Below, in pieces: positions 25,420 to 34,267 of a DNA stretch of 61,801 nucleotides. The stretch's first letter is position 1. Every line of letters begins with the position of its first letter. Below the pieces are notes generated by a model. It worked only from the letters and a program-made list of their open reading frames with translations, did no database searches and was not told where the DNA came from. The translations under genes were made by a program, and so were the position numbers. The DNA is from Treponema bryantii (GTDB lineage Bacteria; Spirochaetota; Spirochaetia; Treponematales; Treponemataceae): the NCBI GenBank assembly GCA_015061465.1, contig SUWN01000009.1, forward strand, positions 1 to 61,801, written 5' to 3'.

Positions 25420-25466
25420 TATAGAACTATTATCATTTTGTATTTTGAATAAGGTAGGTATAGATT

Positions 25467-25691
25467 ATGTCAAGAATGTGTGATGTATGTGGAAAGGCTC
25501 CAATGTCTGGAAACAAAGTAAGTAAATCAATGAATCATACACGTAGAACTTGGAGACCAAATCTTCTTAAAGTAAAAGCACAGTTCGGTGGTACAGTTAG
25601 AACAATCAATATTTGTACTCGCTGTCTTAAATCTGGTTTTGTTGACAAAAAAGTAACTGTTCCAAAAACAGCTGCTGTAGAAACAAAATAA
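25467..25691 (+). CDS. rpmB: 50S ribosomal protein L28
   Basis: 74 residues, a structural protein of the large ribosomal subunit. It starts [21 protein letters not shown], with [17 protein letters not shown] and [10 protein letters not shown] following. The two CxxC pairs (CDVC and CTRC) mark the zinc-binding form of L28. Monocistronic, with its own promoter upstream and a strong terminator downstream. Confidence 0.97.
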   Translation: MSRMCDVCGKAPMSGNKVSKSMNHTRRTWRPNLLKVKAQFGGTVRTINICTRCLKSGFVDKKVTVPKTAAVETK

Positions 25692-25712
25692 GTTTTACAA
25701 AACTTACTAAAG

Positions 25713-25757
25713 AAAGACCGTTCATGCAATTATTTGCAAATGACGGTCTTTTTTTTT
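25713..25757 (+). terminator. Terminator after rpmB
   Basis: AAAGACCGTTCAT pairs with ATGACGGTCTTT (one bulge), with an inner GCAA/TTGC stem, then a run of nine or more T. Confidence 0.9.
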
Positions 25758-25817
25758 GCCCTCATCTATATTTCTTCGCATAAAATCGATAAATTAAACA
25801 TATAGAAAAAATTGTCT

Positions 25818-25949
25818 AAAAAAGGCGGAGTGAATGTTCGTGCTTTGCGAAGGTCTTCGACCGATAATATTATTCGCTAAATGCCTGCAAGCGAAGCGCG
25901 AGGTCGAAATAGCGGAGCATAAGTACGGTTATTCACGTGAGCCTTTTTT
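25818..25949 (+). ncRNA. Long imperfect hairpin, possible structured RNA
   Basis: Nested pairings run through the whole segment: AAAAAAGGC/GCCTTTTTT (25818-25826 with 25941-25949), GTGAAT/ATTCAC (25830-25835 with 25931-25936), TGCT/AGCA (25841-25844 with 25916-25919), TTCGACC/GGTCGAA (25856-25862 with 25902-25908) and TTCGCT/AGCGAA (25873-25878 with 25890-25895). The 3' side ends in a T-run. G+C is higher than in the flanks. Either a stable small RNA, a large terminator or a dispersed palindromic repeat; no promoter of its own was found. The rest of the gap to 26031 shows nothing clear. Confidence 0.4.
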
Positions 25950-26043
25950 GCTCGATGTTTATTTATTATATGTTTAATTTAATCCTATGACTTTTTTTTG
26001 TTTTTTTGGTAAAATTAAAGCGATATTTTAAATGGAAATGAAT

Positions 26044-27372
26044 ATGAAAAAGAATTTTTATAAGTTGATTTTTATTTTTACAGTTATTATTTCGGCTTTT
26101 CAATTTGTTGCATGTAATGACATAATGGGATATAGCGTTCTTTTGTGGAATGAACCTGAATATAAATTGCAGGACGGAGATATTGTTCCAGTTTACATTC
26201 GTTCAAATATTTCTAGCGTTTATGTTGTTGGGGTTACAGACGAAGAAGGTGAAAAAAAGATAGAACTTCCTTTGTGGCAACTTACAGAACCTGTTTCTAA
26301 ACGCAAAGTAGAACAATCAAAAGCAAAATATGCAGAATATGCACACAATTACGCTTTTGTAAAATTGGACGGGCTTCCTTGTCGTGCAGAACCAGTGAAT
26401 ACAGCAAAACAAGTTTATCGTTTAAGAAAAGGTGAAATCATCAAAATTTTGTACAAAGGTCAAGGTCAGGCAGTTATGTCTGGACGTAAAGCTTTGGAAG
26501 GAGATTGGTTTAGAATTCTTACAAGCGATGGAACTCAAGGATGGTGTTTTTCTTACAATTTGAGTTTATTCCAAACAGATGCCGAAGGAAAACAAATTGG
26601 TGGTGATTTAATTCAAGAAGAAATTGAAGTTGATGAAAAACAAACTAAAATTGAAAACACAATTTGGTATCCTGATTATTTTAAATCGTTGATAAATAGC
26701 GGAAATATCGATTTGACAAGAATTCATCCTTCTTACAACTTTGACATTGATGTTGAAAATAACAAAGTGGTTTTCAATTCAAATACAATTCACAAAAATT
26801 GGCAATACGAAGGTCTCAAAAAGACTGGTGATAATGAATACGAAATTACAAACGTTCCAATCACAATTATTTATAAACGCGCAGATTATATTGTAATCAG
26901 ATACACAGACGAAAGCGGAAAACCAACTGATTATAATTACGTTGCAATTGAAGAAAATTTGCAAGAAATTGTTGATGCAGAAAAAGAAAGAAGAAATACT
27001 GCATTTACAAAAGTTTATGAACACGGTCCAAAATTCGCAAGTTCAAACTACGGAACTTTGGAATTAAAATCTGACGGTTCTTTCATTTGGAAAAACTTTA
27101 AATTGCTTGTTCCTTCTGTAATTCCTGCGGGCACAAAAAATGTAGGATTCTTTACAGAAAGATACGCGTTATCAAAAAATCTAAAAGAAACTTACGACGG
27201 AATTTTAACATTTAAATTTGATGGACTAAATCAGGAAATCAATTTCTTGTACAAACTGGAAGACGGAGCTTTAAGAATTGAAGACGCAACTAGTTCAGAA
27301 ATTGACGGAAATCTTGTAAAAACCAGAAGTTCAAGTCCATTGATTTTGTATTTCAAAGTAAAAGTGGATTAA
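26044..27372 (+). CDS. SH3-domain lipoprotein
   Basis: I use the ATG at 26044; in-frame ATGs at 26032 and 26038 are alternatives and none has a good ribosome-binding site. The signal peptide (MKKNFYKLIFIFTVIISAFQFVAC) ends in a lipobox Cys. A bacterial SH3-like domain spans about residues 95-180 (AFVKLDGLPCRAEP, YRLRKGEIIKILYKG, TQGWCFSYNLSLF), a fold that often binds peptidoglycan peptides. The C-terminal half is beta-rich with repeated phrases (NYGTLELKSDGSFIWKNF) and unrecognised. Probably anchored facing the periplasm and contacting the cell wall. It is followed four bases later by the ABC-F gene. Confidence 0.8.
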   Translation: MKKNFYKLIFIFTVIISAFQFVACNDIMGYSVLLWNEPEYKLQDGDIVPVYIRSNISSVYVVGVTDEEGEKKIELPLWQLTEPVSKRKVEQSKAKYAEYAHNYAFVKLDGLPCRAEPVNTAKQVYRLRKGEIIKILYKGQGQAVMSGRKALEGDWFRILTSDGTQGWCFSYNLSLFQTDAEGKQIGGDLIQEEIEVDEKQTKIENTIWYPDYFKSLINSGNIDLTRIHPSYNFDIDVENNKVVFNSNTIHKNWQYEGLKKTGDNEYEITNVPITIIYKRADYIVIRYTDESGKPTDYNYVAIEENLQEIVDAEKERRNTAFTKVYEHGPKFASSNYGTLELKSDGSFIWKNFKLLVPSVIPAGTKNVGFFTERYALSKNLKETYDGILTFKFDGLNQEINFLYKLEDGALRIEDATSSEIDGNLVKTRSSSPLILYFKVKVD

Positions 27373-27376
27373 TAAA

Positions 27377-29368
27377 ATGGCATTTGTACAATTTTCAAAA
27401 GTTTCATTGGCGTTTGGCGATAGAGATATTTTAAAAGATGTGTCTATCAATCTTCAGTCAGGAAGTAAAGTTGCGCTAACTGGAACAAACGGAGCTGGAA
27501 AATCAACTCTAATAAAGGTTCTTGCTGGAATTACAAAACCAGACAGCGGAAATAGAGCTGTCCAAAAAGATTGTAGAATCGCTTATTTACCACAGTCGGG
27601 TTTGACTCATCATGGTTCAACTTTAAAAGAAGAAGCAGACAAAGCGTTTGAATTTGGATACGAACTTCAACGAAAAATAGACGAAATTGGCGAACAATTA
27701 AAATCAAATCCTGCAAATACAAAAAATCTTGTTGAACGCCAAGCGGAATTAATCACTGAGTTGGAAGAAAGTGGCTGGCACAGAAGAGAAGCCGCTGCAG
27801 AAAGTGTTTTAATTGGTTTGGGCTTTTCTAGAAGCGACTTTGAGCGAAAAACCGAAGAATTTAGTGGCGGATGGCAAATGAGAATTGCGTTGGCAAAATC
27901 GCTGATGCAAAATCCAGATATTTTATTGCTGGACGAACCTACAAACTATTTGGACATTGAAGCAAGAACTTGGCTTGAATCTTTCTTAAAAGATTTTAAG
28001 GGCGGATTTTTGCTTGTAAGTCACGATAGATATTTTTTGGACGTTACAATCAACGAAGTTTTTGAATTATTCAACGGAAATTTAAAACGTTATCCGGGCA
28101 ATTTTTCACATTACGAGCAAGTTCGGGAAGTTGAATTAAAAACGCTCATCGCAGAATACGAACAACAACAAGCCGAAATTCAAAAATTAGAAGATTTTAT
28201 TACAAGATTCGGTTACAAAGCAACAAAAGCCGCACAAGCGCAAGAATATCAAAAAAAATTAGACAAAATGGTACGAATTGAAATTCCAGAAAATCTAAAA
28301 AAAATCCATTTTTCATTTCCGCCCGCCCCACATTCAGGGCGACTTGTGCTCAGAATGAAAGACATTTGCAAAAATTACGACGGAAAAACAAACGTTTTAA
28401 ATAATTTGGAACTCACTCTAGAAAATGGCGAACGTTTGGTAGTTGCCGGGCGAAACGGTGCGGGTAAATCGACACTTTTAAGAATAATTGCCGAGCAAGA
28501 TAAAAATTTCACGGGCGAAATCATTCCAGGAAGCGGTGTAAAAATCGGATATTTTAGCCAAGACAATGCCGAAACAATTCAAGGCAAACAGTCGATTTTA
28601 GAATATTTGGAAAACGAAGCGCCACTTGAACTTATTCCAAAGTTGCGCGATATGTTGGGCGCATTTTTGTTCCGCGGAGATGACGTTTATAAATCCCTCG
28701 ATGTGCTCAGCGGTGGAGAAAAAAGCCGAATTGCGTTGTTGCAACTTCTTTTGAGCCCAGTAAATCTTTTAATTTTGGACGAACCTACAAACCACTTGGA
28801 CATTCATTCCAAAGACGTGCTGCTGGAAGCGCTCAAAGGTTTTGGCGGAACAGTCGTTTTTGTAAGCCACGACCGCGGATTTATCGAACAACTTGCCACA
28901 CGCGTCCTCGAACTCAAACCCGGCGAGTTCAAAAATTATGTTGGAAATTACGAGTTCTATTTGGAGCAATTGGCAAAATTAGAAAATCCGGAAGGGAAAA
29001 GCTTTTCCCTCGCTACAGCTACAACTGCTTCACAAAGTTCTGCAGTTGCATCTTCCGCTACCCATTCTAACGGGGGAAGCCCCCGTAACGCCCCCCAGCA
29101 AGAAGTTTCGCAAAATAAACTTTCGTGGGAAGAACAAAAAAAACGCGACGCAGAAAGACGCAAAATTGAACGTGAAGTAGAAAAATTAGAAGCAGAAATT
29201 GCAGAATTAGAAGCCAAAAAAGCGGAATTAGAAAATAAAATGGCTCAGCCAGAAGTTTATTCTAATGGCGAAAAGGCAAAAGCAGTTCAACGCGAAATAG
29301 AAGAAGTTTCAAACAAACTGGAAGAGACAAATCTTGCATGGATGGAAAAAGCTGAACTTTTAGGATAA
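27377..29368 (+). CDS. ABC-F family ATPase (ribosome-associated type) with palindromes in its C-terminal linker
   Basis: 663 residues with two ATP-binding cassettes and no membrane part, the ABC-F layout of translation factors (Uup/EttA/YdiF-like). Cassette 1 has GTNGAGKST, the signature FSGGWQMRIALAKSL and LLLDEPTNYLD. A helical linker with EYEQQQAEIQKLEDF follows. Cassette 2 has GRNGAGKST, LSGGEKSRIALLQLL and LILDEPTNHLD. The C-terminal coiled coil (REVEKLEAEIAELEAKKAEL) is of the Uup/YdiF type. Between cassette 2 and the coiled coil, a low-complexity Ser/Ala/Thr stretch is encoded by DNA with two palindromes (28993-29010 and 29070-29086), unusual for this genome. Which ribosomal step it serves is not evident. 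Confidence 0.93.
   Translation: MAFVQFSKVSLAFGDRDILKDVSINLQSGSKVALTGTNGAGKSTLIKVLAGITKPDSGNRAVQKDCRIAYLPQSGLTHHGSTLKEEADKAFEFGYELQRKIDEIGEQLKSNPANTKNLVERQAELITELEESGWHRREAAAESVLIGLGFSRSDFERKTEEFSGGWQMRIALAKSLMQNPDILLLDEPTNYLDIEARTWLESFLKDFKGGFLLVSHDRYFLDVTINEVFELFNGNLKRYPGNFSHYEQVREVELKTLIAEYEQQQAEIQKLEDFITRFGYKATKAAQAQEYQKKLDKMVRIEIPENLKKIHFSFPPAPHSGRLVLRMKDICKNYDGKTNVLNNLELTLENGERLVVAGRNGAGKSTLLRIIAEQDKNFTGEIIPGSGVKIGYFSQDNAETIQGKQSILEYLENEAPLELIPKLRDMLGAFLFRGDDVYKSLDVLSGGEKSRIALLQLLLSPVNLLILDEPTNHLDIHSKDVLLEALKGFGGTVVFVSHDRGFIEQLATRVLELKPGEFKNYVGNYEFYLEQLAKLENPEGKSFSLATATTASQSSAVASSATHSNGGSPRNAPQQEVSQNKLSWEEQKKRDAERRKIEREVEKLEAEIAELEAKKAELENKMAQPEVYSNGEKAKAVQREIEEVSNKLEETNLAWMEKAELLG
28993..29086 (+). 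repeat. Palindromic GC-rich DNA inside the ABC-F gene
   Basis: AGGGAAAAGCTTTTCCCT (28993-29010) is a perfect 18-base palindrome, and ACGGGGG/CCCCCGT with an AAG loop (29070-29086) is a seven-pair hairpin. They encode the disordered Ser/Ala-rich linker in frame and are far richer in G+C than the rest of the gene, like palindromic elements inserted into coding DNA. Confidence 0.6.
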
Positions 29369-29455
29369 AAAATTCATGTTGATTTTCTCAAAAAATCGTT
29401 TAGAATTTTCTTTAAAAGTTTGTGTTGCGAACTAAAAATTTATTTTGGAGAAGAT

Positions 29456-31534
29456 ATGACAGTTCAAGAACGAAATGACGAAATCAATGCATTAATAAAA
29501 GAACTTACATTAGAAGAAAAAGTTTCTTTGATGTTGCACGAAAGTATGGCAGTTCCTCGTTTGGGAATTCCAGAATATAACTGGTGGAATGAAGGTTTAC
29601 ATGGAGTTGCAAGAAATGGCGCAGCTACAATATTTCCTCAAACAATTGGTCTTGCTGCAACTTTTGACACAAAATTAGCGCAAAAAGAATACGAAGCAAT
29701 TAGTGATGAAGCTAGAGCAAAATATAACGAATGTATAAAAGCAAATTCTAGAAAACAATATCAAGGTTTAACTTTTTGGACTCCAAACGTAAATATTTTT
29801 AGAGATCCTCGTTGGGGTCGCGGTCAAGAAACTTTTGGCGAAGATCCATATTTAACAAGTCAAATGGGAATTGCGGCTGTAAAAGGTTTGCAAGGCGACG
29901 ATTCAGATAATCTAAAGACAGCCGCTTGTGCAAAACATTACGCAGTTCATTCTGGCCCAGAAGCTGGACGTCACGTAGATGATATCAATCCAAGTAAAAA
30001 AGATTTGTGGGAAACATATTTACCAGCATTTAAAGCTTTGGTAGATAATGGTGTAGAATCTGTGATGGGCGCATACCAACGTCTTTATGGCGAACCTTGT
30101 AACGGAAGTAAATTCCTTTTAAAAGATATTTTGCGCGAAAAATGGGGATTTAAAGGTCACGTCGTAAGCGACTGTTGGGCTGTAAGAGACTTTCATGAAC
30201 ATCACAAAGTAACAAACACACCGGCAGAAAGTGCTGCGTTGGCAATTAATATGACTTGTGATTTAAACTGTGGTTGTACTTATCACGCCGCGTTGGATGC
30301 TGTAAAGCAAGGACTTTTGACAGAAGAAACAATCAACGAATCTTTGTACCGATTATTAGACACAAGATTTAAACTTGGAATGTTTGATAGCCCAGAAAAA
30401 AGCAAATGGGGTCATTTGGGCAAAAAAGACGTAGATTCAGAAGAACATAGAGCGTTAGCAAGAGAAGTTGCTCAAAAATCAATTGTACTTTTAAAAAATA
30501 AAGATGGATTGTTACCATTAAAAGATAAATTCAAGAAAATTCTTGTGATGGGACCTGTTGCCGCAAATGTAAACGCGCTTCTTGGAAATTACAACGGATT
30601 AAATTCTCATCTTGTTACAATGCTCGAAGGAATCATCGGAAAAACAGAAGATAAAGCCGATATTTCAATTGATTACGTTATGGGTGTTGGAATGTACGGC
30701 GAAAGTAAACAACGTGGATGGACTTTGGGACAAGCAGAAAATGCAGACGTTGTTGTTGCATGTTTTGGTCTTGATAATGCAATGGAAGGTGAAGAAGGGG
30801 AATCTGTAGAAACAATCAAGGGCGACAGAGAAACAATTGAACTTCCAAAATGGCAACTTGATTATTTACAGGCAGCAAAAGAAAGAGGAACTCCAATCGT
30901 TTTAGTTCTTACAGGCGGTTCTGCAATTGCTTTCCCACGTGAAATTGCGGATGCAATTTTAATGGTTTGGTATCCAGGTGAAGAAGGTGGAAACGCAGTT
31001 GCTGACGTAATTTTTGGTGATGCGATTCCTGAAGGACACTTGCCTGTTACTTTCCCAAAATCGACAGAAGATTTACCAGATTTTGCCGATTACAGCATGA
31101 AAAACAGAACTTATCGTTATATAGAGAAAGAACCTTTGTTCCCTTTCGGATTTGGTTTGTCTTATACAACATTTGCTTTTGAAAATATGGACGTTGCAAA
31201 AAACGGAGATTCTATAAAAGTTTGTGTTGATGTAAAAAACTGTGGCGATGTAGATGCTTCTAACGCGGTTCAGTTGTATATTGCAAAGAAAAATAGAACA
31301 GAAACCGACCCAATTTGTTCATTAAAAGCGTTTGAAAAAATCTTTGTAAAAGCAAAAGGTACAGAAAAAGTAACTTTTGAATTATCTACAAAAGATTTTG
31401 AATCAATAAATGAAGAAGGCGAAAGTGTTCTTGTTTCTGGAGAATACAACATTATTGTTGCAGATAGTTCCCCAAGTGATTTGAGCGAAAAACTAGGTGC
31501 AACAAAATCTGTTATTAAAACTATTTCTTTATAA
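29456..31534 (+). CDS. Glycoside hydrolase family 3 (beta-xylosidase/beta-glucosidase type)
   Basis: 692 residues from ATG 29456, chosen because GGAG lies just upstream (the frame opens at 29420). The catalytic barrel carries YNWWNEGLHGVARNG, WGRGQETFGEDPYL, KHYAVHSGPEAGRH and the nucleophile Asp in GHVVSDCWAV. The SDC context is more like xylosidase-type GH3 than the SDW of many glucosidases. The second alpha/beta domain and a C-terminal fibronectin-III-like domain (from about residue 580) complete the usual layout. No signal peptide, so it should act on imported oligosaccharides in the cytoplasm. It fits the plant-fibre theme of the GH5, GH43 and acetylesterase genes. Its 3' end overlaps the convergent receptor gene by 14 bases. 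Confidence 0.92.
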   Translation: MTVQERNDEINALIKELTLEEKVSLMLHESMAVPRLGIPEYNWWNEGLHGVARNGAATIFPQTIGLAATFDTKLAQKEYEAISDEARAKYNECIKANSRKQYQGLTFWTPNVNIFRDPRWGRGQETFGEDPYLTSQMGIAAVKGLQGDDSDNLKTAACAKHYAVHSGPEAGRHVDDINPSKKDLWETYLPAFKALVDNGVESVMGAYQRLYGEPCNGSKFLLKDILREKWGFKGHVVSDCWAVRDFHEHHKVTNTPAESAALAINMTCDLNCGCTYHAALDAVKQGLLTEETINESLYRLLDTRFKLGMFDSPEKSKWGHLGKKDVDSEEHRALAREVAQKSIVLLKNKDGLLPLKDKFKKILVMGPVAANVNALLGNYNGLNSHLVTMLEGIIGKTEDKADISIDYVMGVGMYGESKQRGWTLGQAENADVVVACFGLDNAMEGEEGESVETIKGDRETIELPKWQLDYLQAAKERGTPIVLVLTGGSAIAFPREIADAILMVWYPGEEGGNAVADVIFGDAIPEGHLPVTFPKSTEDLPDFADYSMKNRTYRYIEKEPLFPFGFGLSYTTFAFENMDVAKNGDSIKVCVDVKNCGDVDASNAVQLYIAKKNRTETDPICSLKAFEKIFVKAKGTEKVTFELSTKDFESINEEGESVLVSGEYNIIVADSSPSDLSEKLGATKSVIKTISL

Positions 31535-33395
31535 ATTTAATACCAATTTCTAAAGAAATTCCCGGGCTTGGATAATCTTCTGTTTGTTCGTAACTGACAT
31601 TCAGAAGATTATTTATTTTTAAATAAGGAACAATCCATTTTGCAGGATAAAATTCTGTGTTCACGTTCACAAGCAAATACGGATTTAAATAAACCGCGTT
31701 CAAATTTGAAATATAACGTTTGCTTACAAAATTTGAGTTTAGATTTATGTTGAACGCTTTTTTTGCGTAATTCAAATTTGCACCGATAACCCATTCCGGC
31801 GTGTACATAATTCTTTTTTTGTAAGTTAATCCTTCTTTTAATAAAGCGTTGTACAAATATTCCACGTTTAAATTCCAACTTAAATTATCAGAAAAATTAC
31901 CGTCACCAATAAAATTGCATCCAAGATAAAATGCGCTTGCAATATTTTGAGGCATCCAGATTCCAGTTCCTTCTGTGCTCCACTGAATTTTATTTTTGTA
32001 ATAATTAGAAAAAACACTAAAAGAAAGATTTGTTTTTTGGAGGCGAAATGTTGAAGTAAATTCTGCGCCAAATCCATCTTCCGAATTTAAATTTGGATTT
32101 CCGCAGGCTGTAGAACTATTTTGCCAATATAATTGATTCAAATCCGGGAATAAATAGATTCTGTAAAAATTTATAGAATATGAACTTTTTGTAAGCGAAT
32201 AACTAAAACCGATTTTGGGAACAAAAGAAATATTTTTACCAGAAAAAGCGACAGAAAGCGGAATGCTTAGAGAAAAAGCTTTGTTATTAAATGGCAAAAT
32301 TTTTGTTGAAGATTTTACAAATCCATCAAGCAAAAATTTATTTCCGATGTTTGTTGATTGTAAAAAATTTTGTTTTAGATTGATTCCTAAACTTTGGAAA
32401 AAATAATCATTGATTTTAATTTTTGCACTTGCTGTTTGAGCCAACGCGTTTAAATTATGTTTGGAATGTTCTTGATTTGGGCCTGAAAATAAAGAATCGT
32501 ATTTTTGATTATTTGATTGCCAGGCAAATCCGCCAGAAAATTCAATTTTATTAAACAAGTCAGGAATAGAAACGCTAAAATTTAAATTGTTGTTAAAATC
32601 TTTTTGCTCGTGGACAGTTTTATTAAAAGCCGGACCGGGAATTTTTTTATTCCCGATGTAAAAATTTTCGGTGAAAGAAAAATTTCGGCCGTTTTTCCAA
32701 AAGTGATTTAGCGCAAAATTAATATTGGAATCAAGAACTTGATTATTTTCTCGTTTTAATTGAACAGAATCTTTTAAAAAAATAAATTCGTTTTTTGCAA
32801 AAGTTCCTTTTGTTCCCAAATTAAAAAAAGTATTTTCAGAAATTTGACCGTCGGAATTTAGAAAAAGTGAAATTGTATCAAATGGATTACAAAAATATGT
32901 TTTGGAATAAATTTCGCCAAGAAGATTTAGGCCAAGAGTTTGTTTTTTTGTTGTAATATAAATTACAGCTGCGCCACCGTCAGCATTTACTTCTTCTATG
33001 AAACTTCCGCGCACAACTTCAATTTTTGAAATATTTTCTACATTGAGCGATGAAAAATCAAAAGTTCCGTTTTGCGCAGAATTTACGCAGATTCCATCAA
33101 TTACAACTTTTATTGTACTTCCGGTAAAACCACGAATCGATGGCGCAGAAGCACTTCCGTACGAACCGTAGCCTTTTATTTGGATTCCCATTGTTTCCAA
33201 TAATTCAATTAAATCTGTAGGATTTTTTTGCTGAATTTCTTCTTGTGTAAGAACTTGTTTTTGCTCAATTTGAGGTTCTTTTATTTCTGCAATAATTGTT
33301 TGCAATTCAATGATTTGTGCTGAATTTTCTGTAGCAAAGATGAATCCAGCACAAATTAAATTGCAAATCAAAAAAAATTTGCTTTTGAGTTTCAT
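31521..33395 (-). CDS. TonB-dependent outer-membrane receptor, probably for cobalamin (BtuB-like)
   Basis: 624 residues with a signal peptide ending FIFATENS. The plug domain (about residues 45-155) has LTQEEIQQKNPTDLIELL, SAPSIRGFTGSTIKVVIDG and NISKIEVVRGSFIEEVNADGGAAVIYITT. A large beta-barrel with aromatic-rich strands follows. The gene overlaps the preceding lipoprotein gene by four bases (ATGA), and that gene sits behind a cobalamin riboswitch, so uptake of vitamin B12 or another corrinoid is the most likely role. No TonB/ExbB genes or BtuCDF transporter are in the window. The TonB box was not located with certainty. The C-terminus is ...GIKFIKK rather than a terminal Phe. Confidence 0.88.
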   Translation of the reverse strand: MKLKSKFFLICNLICAGFIFATENSAQIIELQTIIAEIKEPQIEQKQVLTQEEIQQKNPTDLIELLETMGIQIKGYGSYGSASAPSIRGFTGSTIKVVIDGICVNSAQNGTFDFSSLNVENISKIEVVRGSFIEEVNADGGAAVIYITTKKQTLGLNLLGEIYSKTYFCNPFDTISLFLNSDGQISENTFFNLGTKGTFAKNEFIFLKDSVQLKRENNQVLDSNINFALNHFWKNGRNFSFTENFYIGNKKIPGPAFNKTVHEQKDFNNNLNFSVSIPDLFNKIEFSGGFAWQSNNQKYDSLFSGPNQEHSKHNLNALAQTASAKIKINDYFFQSLGINLKQNFLQSTNIGNKFLLDGFVKSSTKILPFNNKAFSLSIPLSVAFSGKNISFVPKIGFSYSLTKSSYSINFYRIYLFPDLNQLYWQNSSTACGNPNLNSEDGFGAEFTSTFRLQKTNLSFSVFSNYYKNKIQWSTEGTGIWMPQNIASAFYLGCNFIGDGNFSDNLSWNLNVEYLYNALLKEGLTYKKRIMYTPEWVIGANLNYAKKAFNINLNSNFVSKRYISNLNAVYLNPYLLVNVNTEFYPAKWIVPYLKINNLLNVSYEQTEDYPSPGISLEIGIKFIKK

Positions 33396-33952
33396 TTTTT
33401 TACATATTCACCGTGGAAAGCAAAATAACCATTTTCTACAGTAAATTCGGTTTTTGCTTGTTCTAAAGTTTCTGCAAAACTAATTCCGTCTGCTTTATAT
33501 GGATTTGCAAGTTGAACAGCAACTTCAGATAGATTTTCATAATGAATAGCAATAAATTTTCCAACATAATTAGAAGGATTTCCTTCTTCTACAGTTTCGT
33601 ATTGAATATAAATATATCCGCTTGAAGAACCTGTTGTTTCGATGATTTTTCCTGTCCAACCAAAAATTCCACCAGGCCCCCAATCTGATTCGTAAAATTC
33701 TCCGTCGTCATAGGTAACGGAATTTTCTGCGATAATATAACCATCGCCATAAGGTGAAAGCCAAGTTCCTACTAAAGAAGAAGGTTCTGGTTTGTTGAAA
33801 TCGCAGCTGGAAAAAATAATACTAACAAATATTAGTAAAACTGAAAGAGCGAGCCTACCCCGGATAGGAAAGGCGCCGTTAGGCGTTCTGAAAGAACGAA
33901 GGCGAGAGCCGTAGCCTTGTATAGCCGGCTTTTTAAATGAGATGTGGTTCAT
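33392..33952 (-). CDS. Lipoprotein of the cobalamin-receptor operon, with a repeat-encoded N-terminus
   Basis: 186 residues. AGAGG lies five bases before ATG 33952, directly after the riboswitch region. The lipoprotein signal LALSVLLIFVSIIFSSC is preceded by an odd basic, Pro/Gly-rich stretch (about residues 10-33) encoded by GC-rich palindromic DNA, which looks inserted in frame. The mature domain has the phrases LVGTWLSPYGDGYII and GGIFGWTGKIIETTG, beta-rich, possibly lipocalin-like, and I do not recognise it. Overlap with the receptor gene suggests that the two proteins act together at the outer membrane, for example in binding a corrinoid. That role is inferred. Confidence 0.7.
   Translation of the reverse strand: MNHISFKKPAIQGYGSRLRSFRTPNGAFPIRGRLALSVLLIFVSIIFSSCDFNKPEPSSLVGTWLSPYGDGYIIAENSVTYDDGEFYESDWGPGGIFGWTGKIIETTGSSSGYIYIQYETVEEGNPSNYVGKFIAIHYENLSEVAVQLANPYKADGISFAETLEQAKTEFTVENGYFAFHGEYVKK
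33847..33925 (-). repeat. GC-rich palindromic element inside the lipoprotein gene
   Basis: On the minus strand this holds a CGTTCT-TTC-AGAACG hairpin and a GCCTAACGGCGCC segment. It codes in frame for the unusual basic stretch before the signal peptide. Its composition contrasts with the AT-rich flanks. Confidence 0.55.
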
Positions 33953-34028
33953 ATAAACCTCTAAAAGACCAGAGCGTTGCGTAGTCTTTGTTTGTTTGCT
34001 TTTCGTACGAAAAACAGGGTTTCCCCGC

Positions 34029-34163
34029 GTGTACCAAAGTTTCCTGACTTAAAGATAGCGATGCCTGTGGAGCCTTCCCACGTTCGTAGTGACTTTATCC
34101 ACGTCTCTTTTTTACAGTTGCGCGTCCAGTTCAGGATTTTCACCTGATTCCGTTGAAATACAC
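34029..34163 (-). promoter_or_regulatory. Cobalamin (vitamin B12) riboswitch
   Basis: Read on the minus strand, the segment shows the family's conserved blocks in order: CAGGTGAAAATCCTG, GACGCGCAACTGTAA, AGTCACTACG, GAAGGCTCCACAGGCATCGC and the B12-box-like AAGTCAGGAAACTTTGG. GTGTA (34159-34163 side) and TACAC (34029-34033 side) can close the outer helix. Downstream, TTTTCGTACGAAAA and a GAC...GTC hairpin before the ribosome-binding site may form the expression platform. It should lower expression of the lipoprotein and receptor genes when cobalamin is plentiful. Confidence 0.92.
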
Positions 34164-34267
34164 TTCAAAAAAATAGCATAAAAAAATATATGTGTCAAAA
34201 GTGTAGAAAAAAGTGTGGGAAAAATCTATAATTGCTTTATTATTTTTGCATAATTTAGGAATTAAAA

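Noticed and set aside
25852..25862. TTCGAC-containing hairpin considered as a tRNA T-arm
   Set aside because: No acceptor stem, anticodon arm or GTTCGAATC-type T-loop could be placed around it. It is explained by the long hairpin at 25818-25949.
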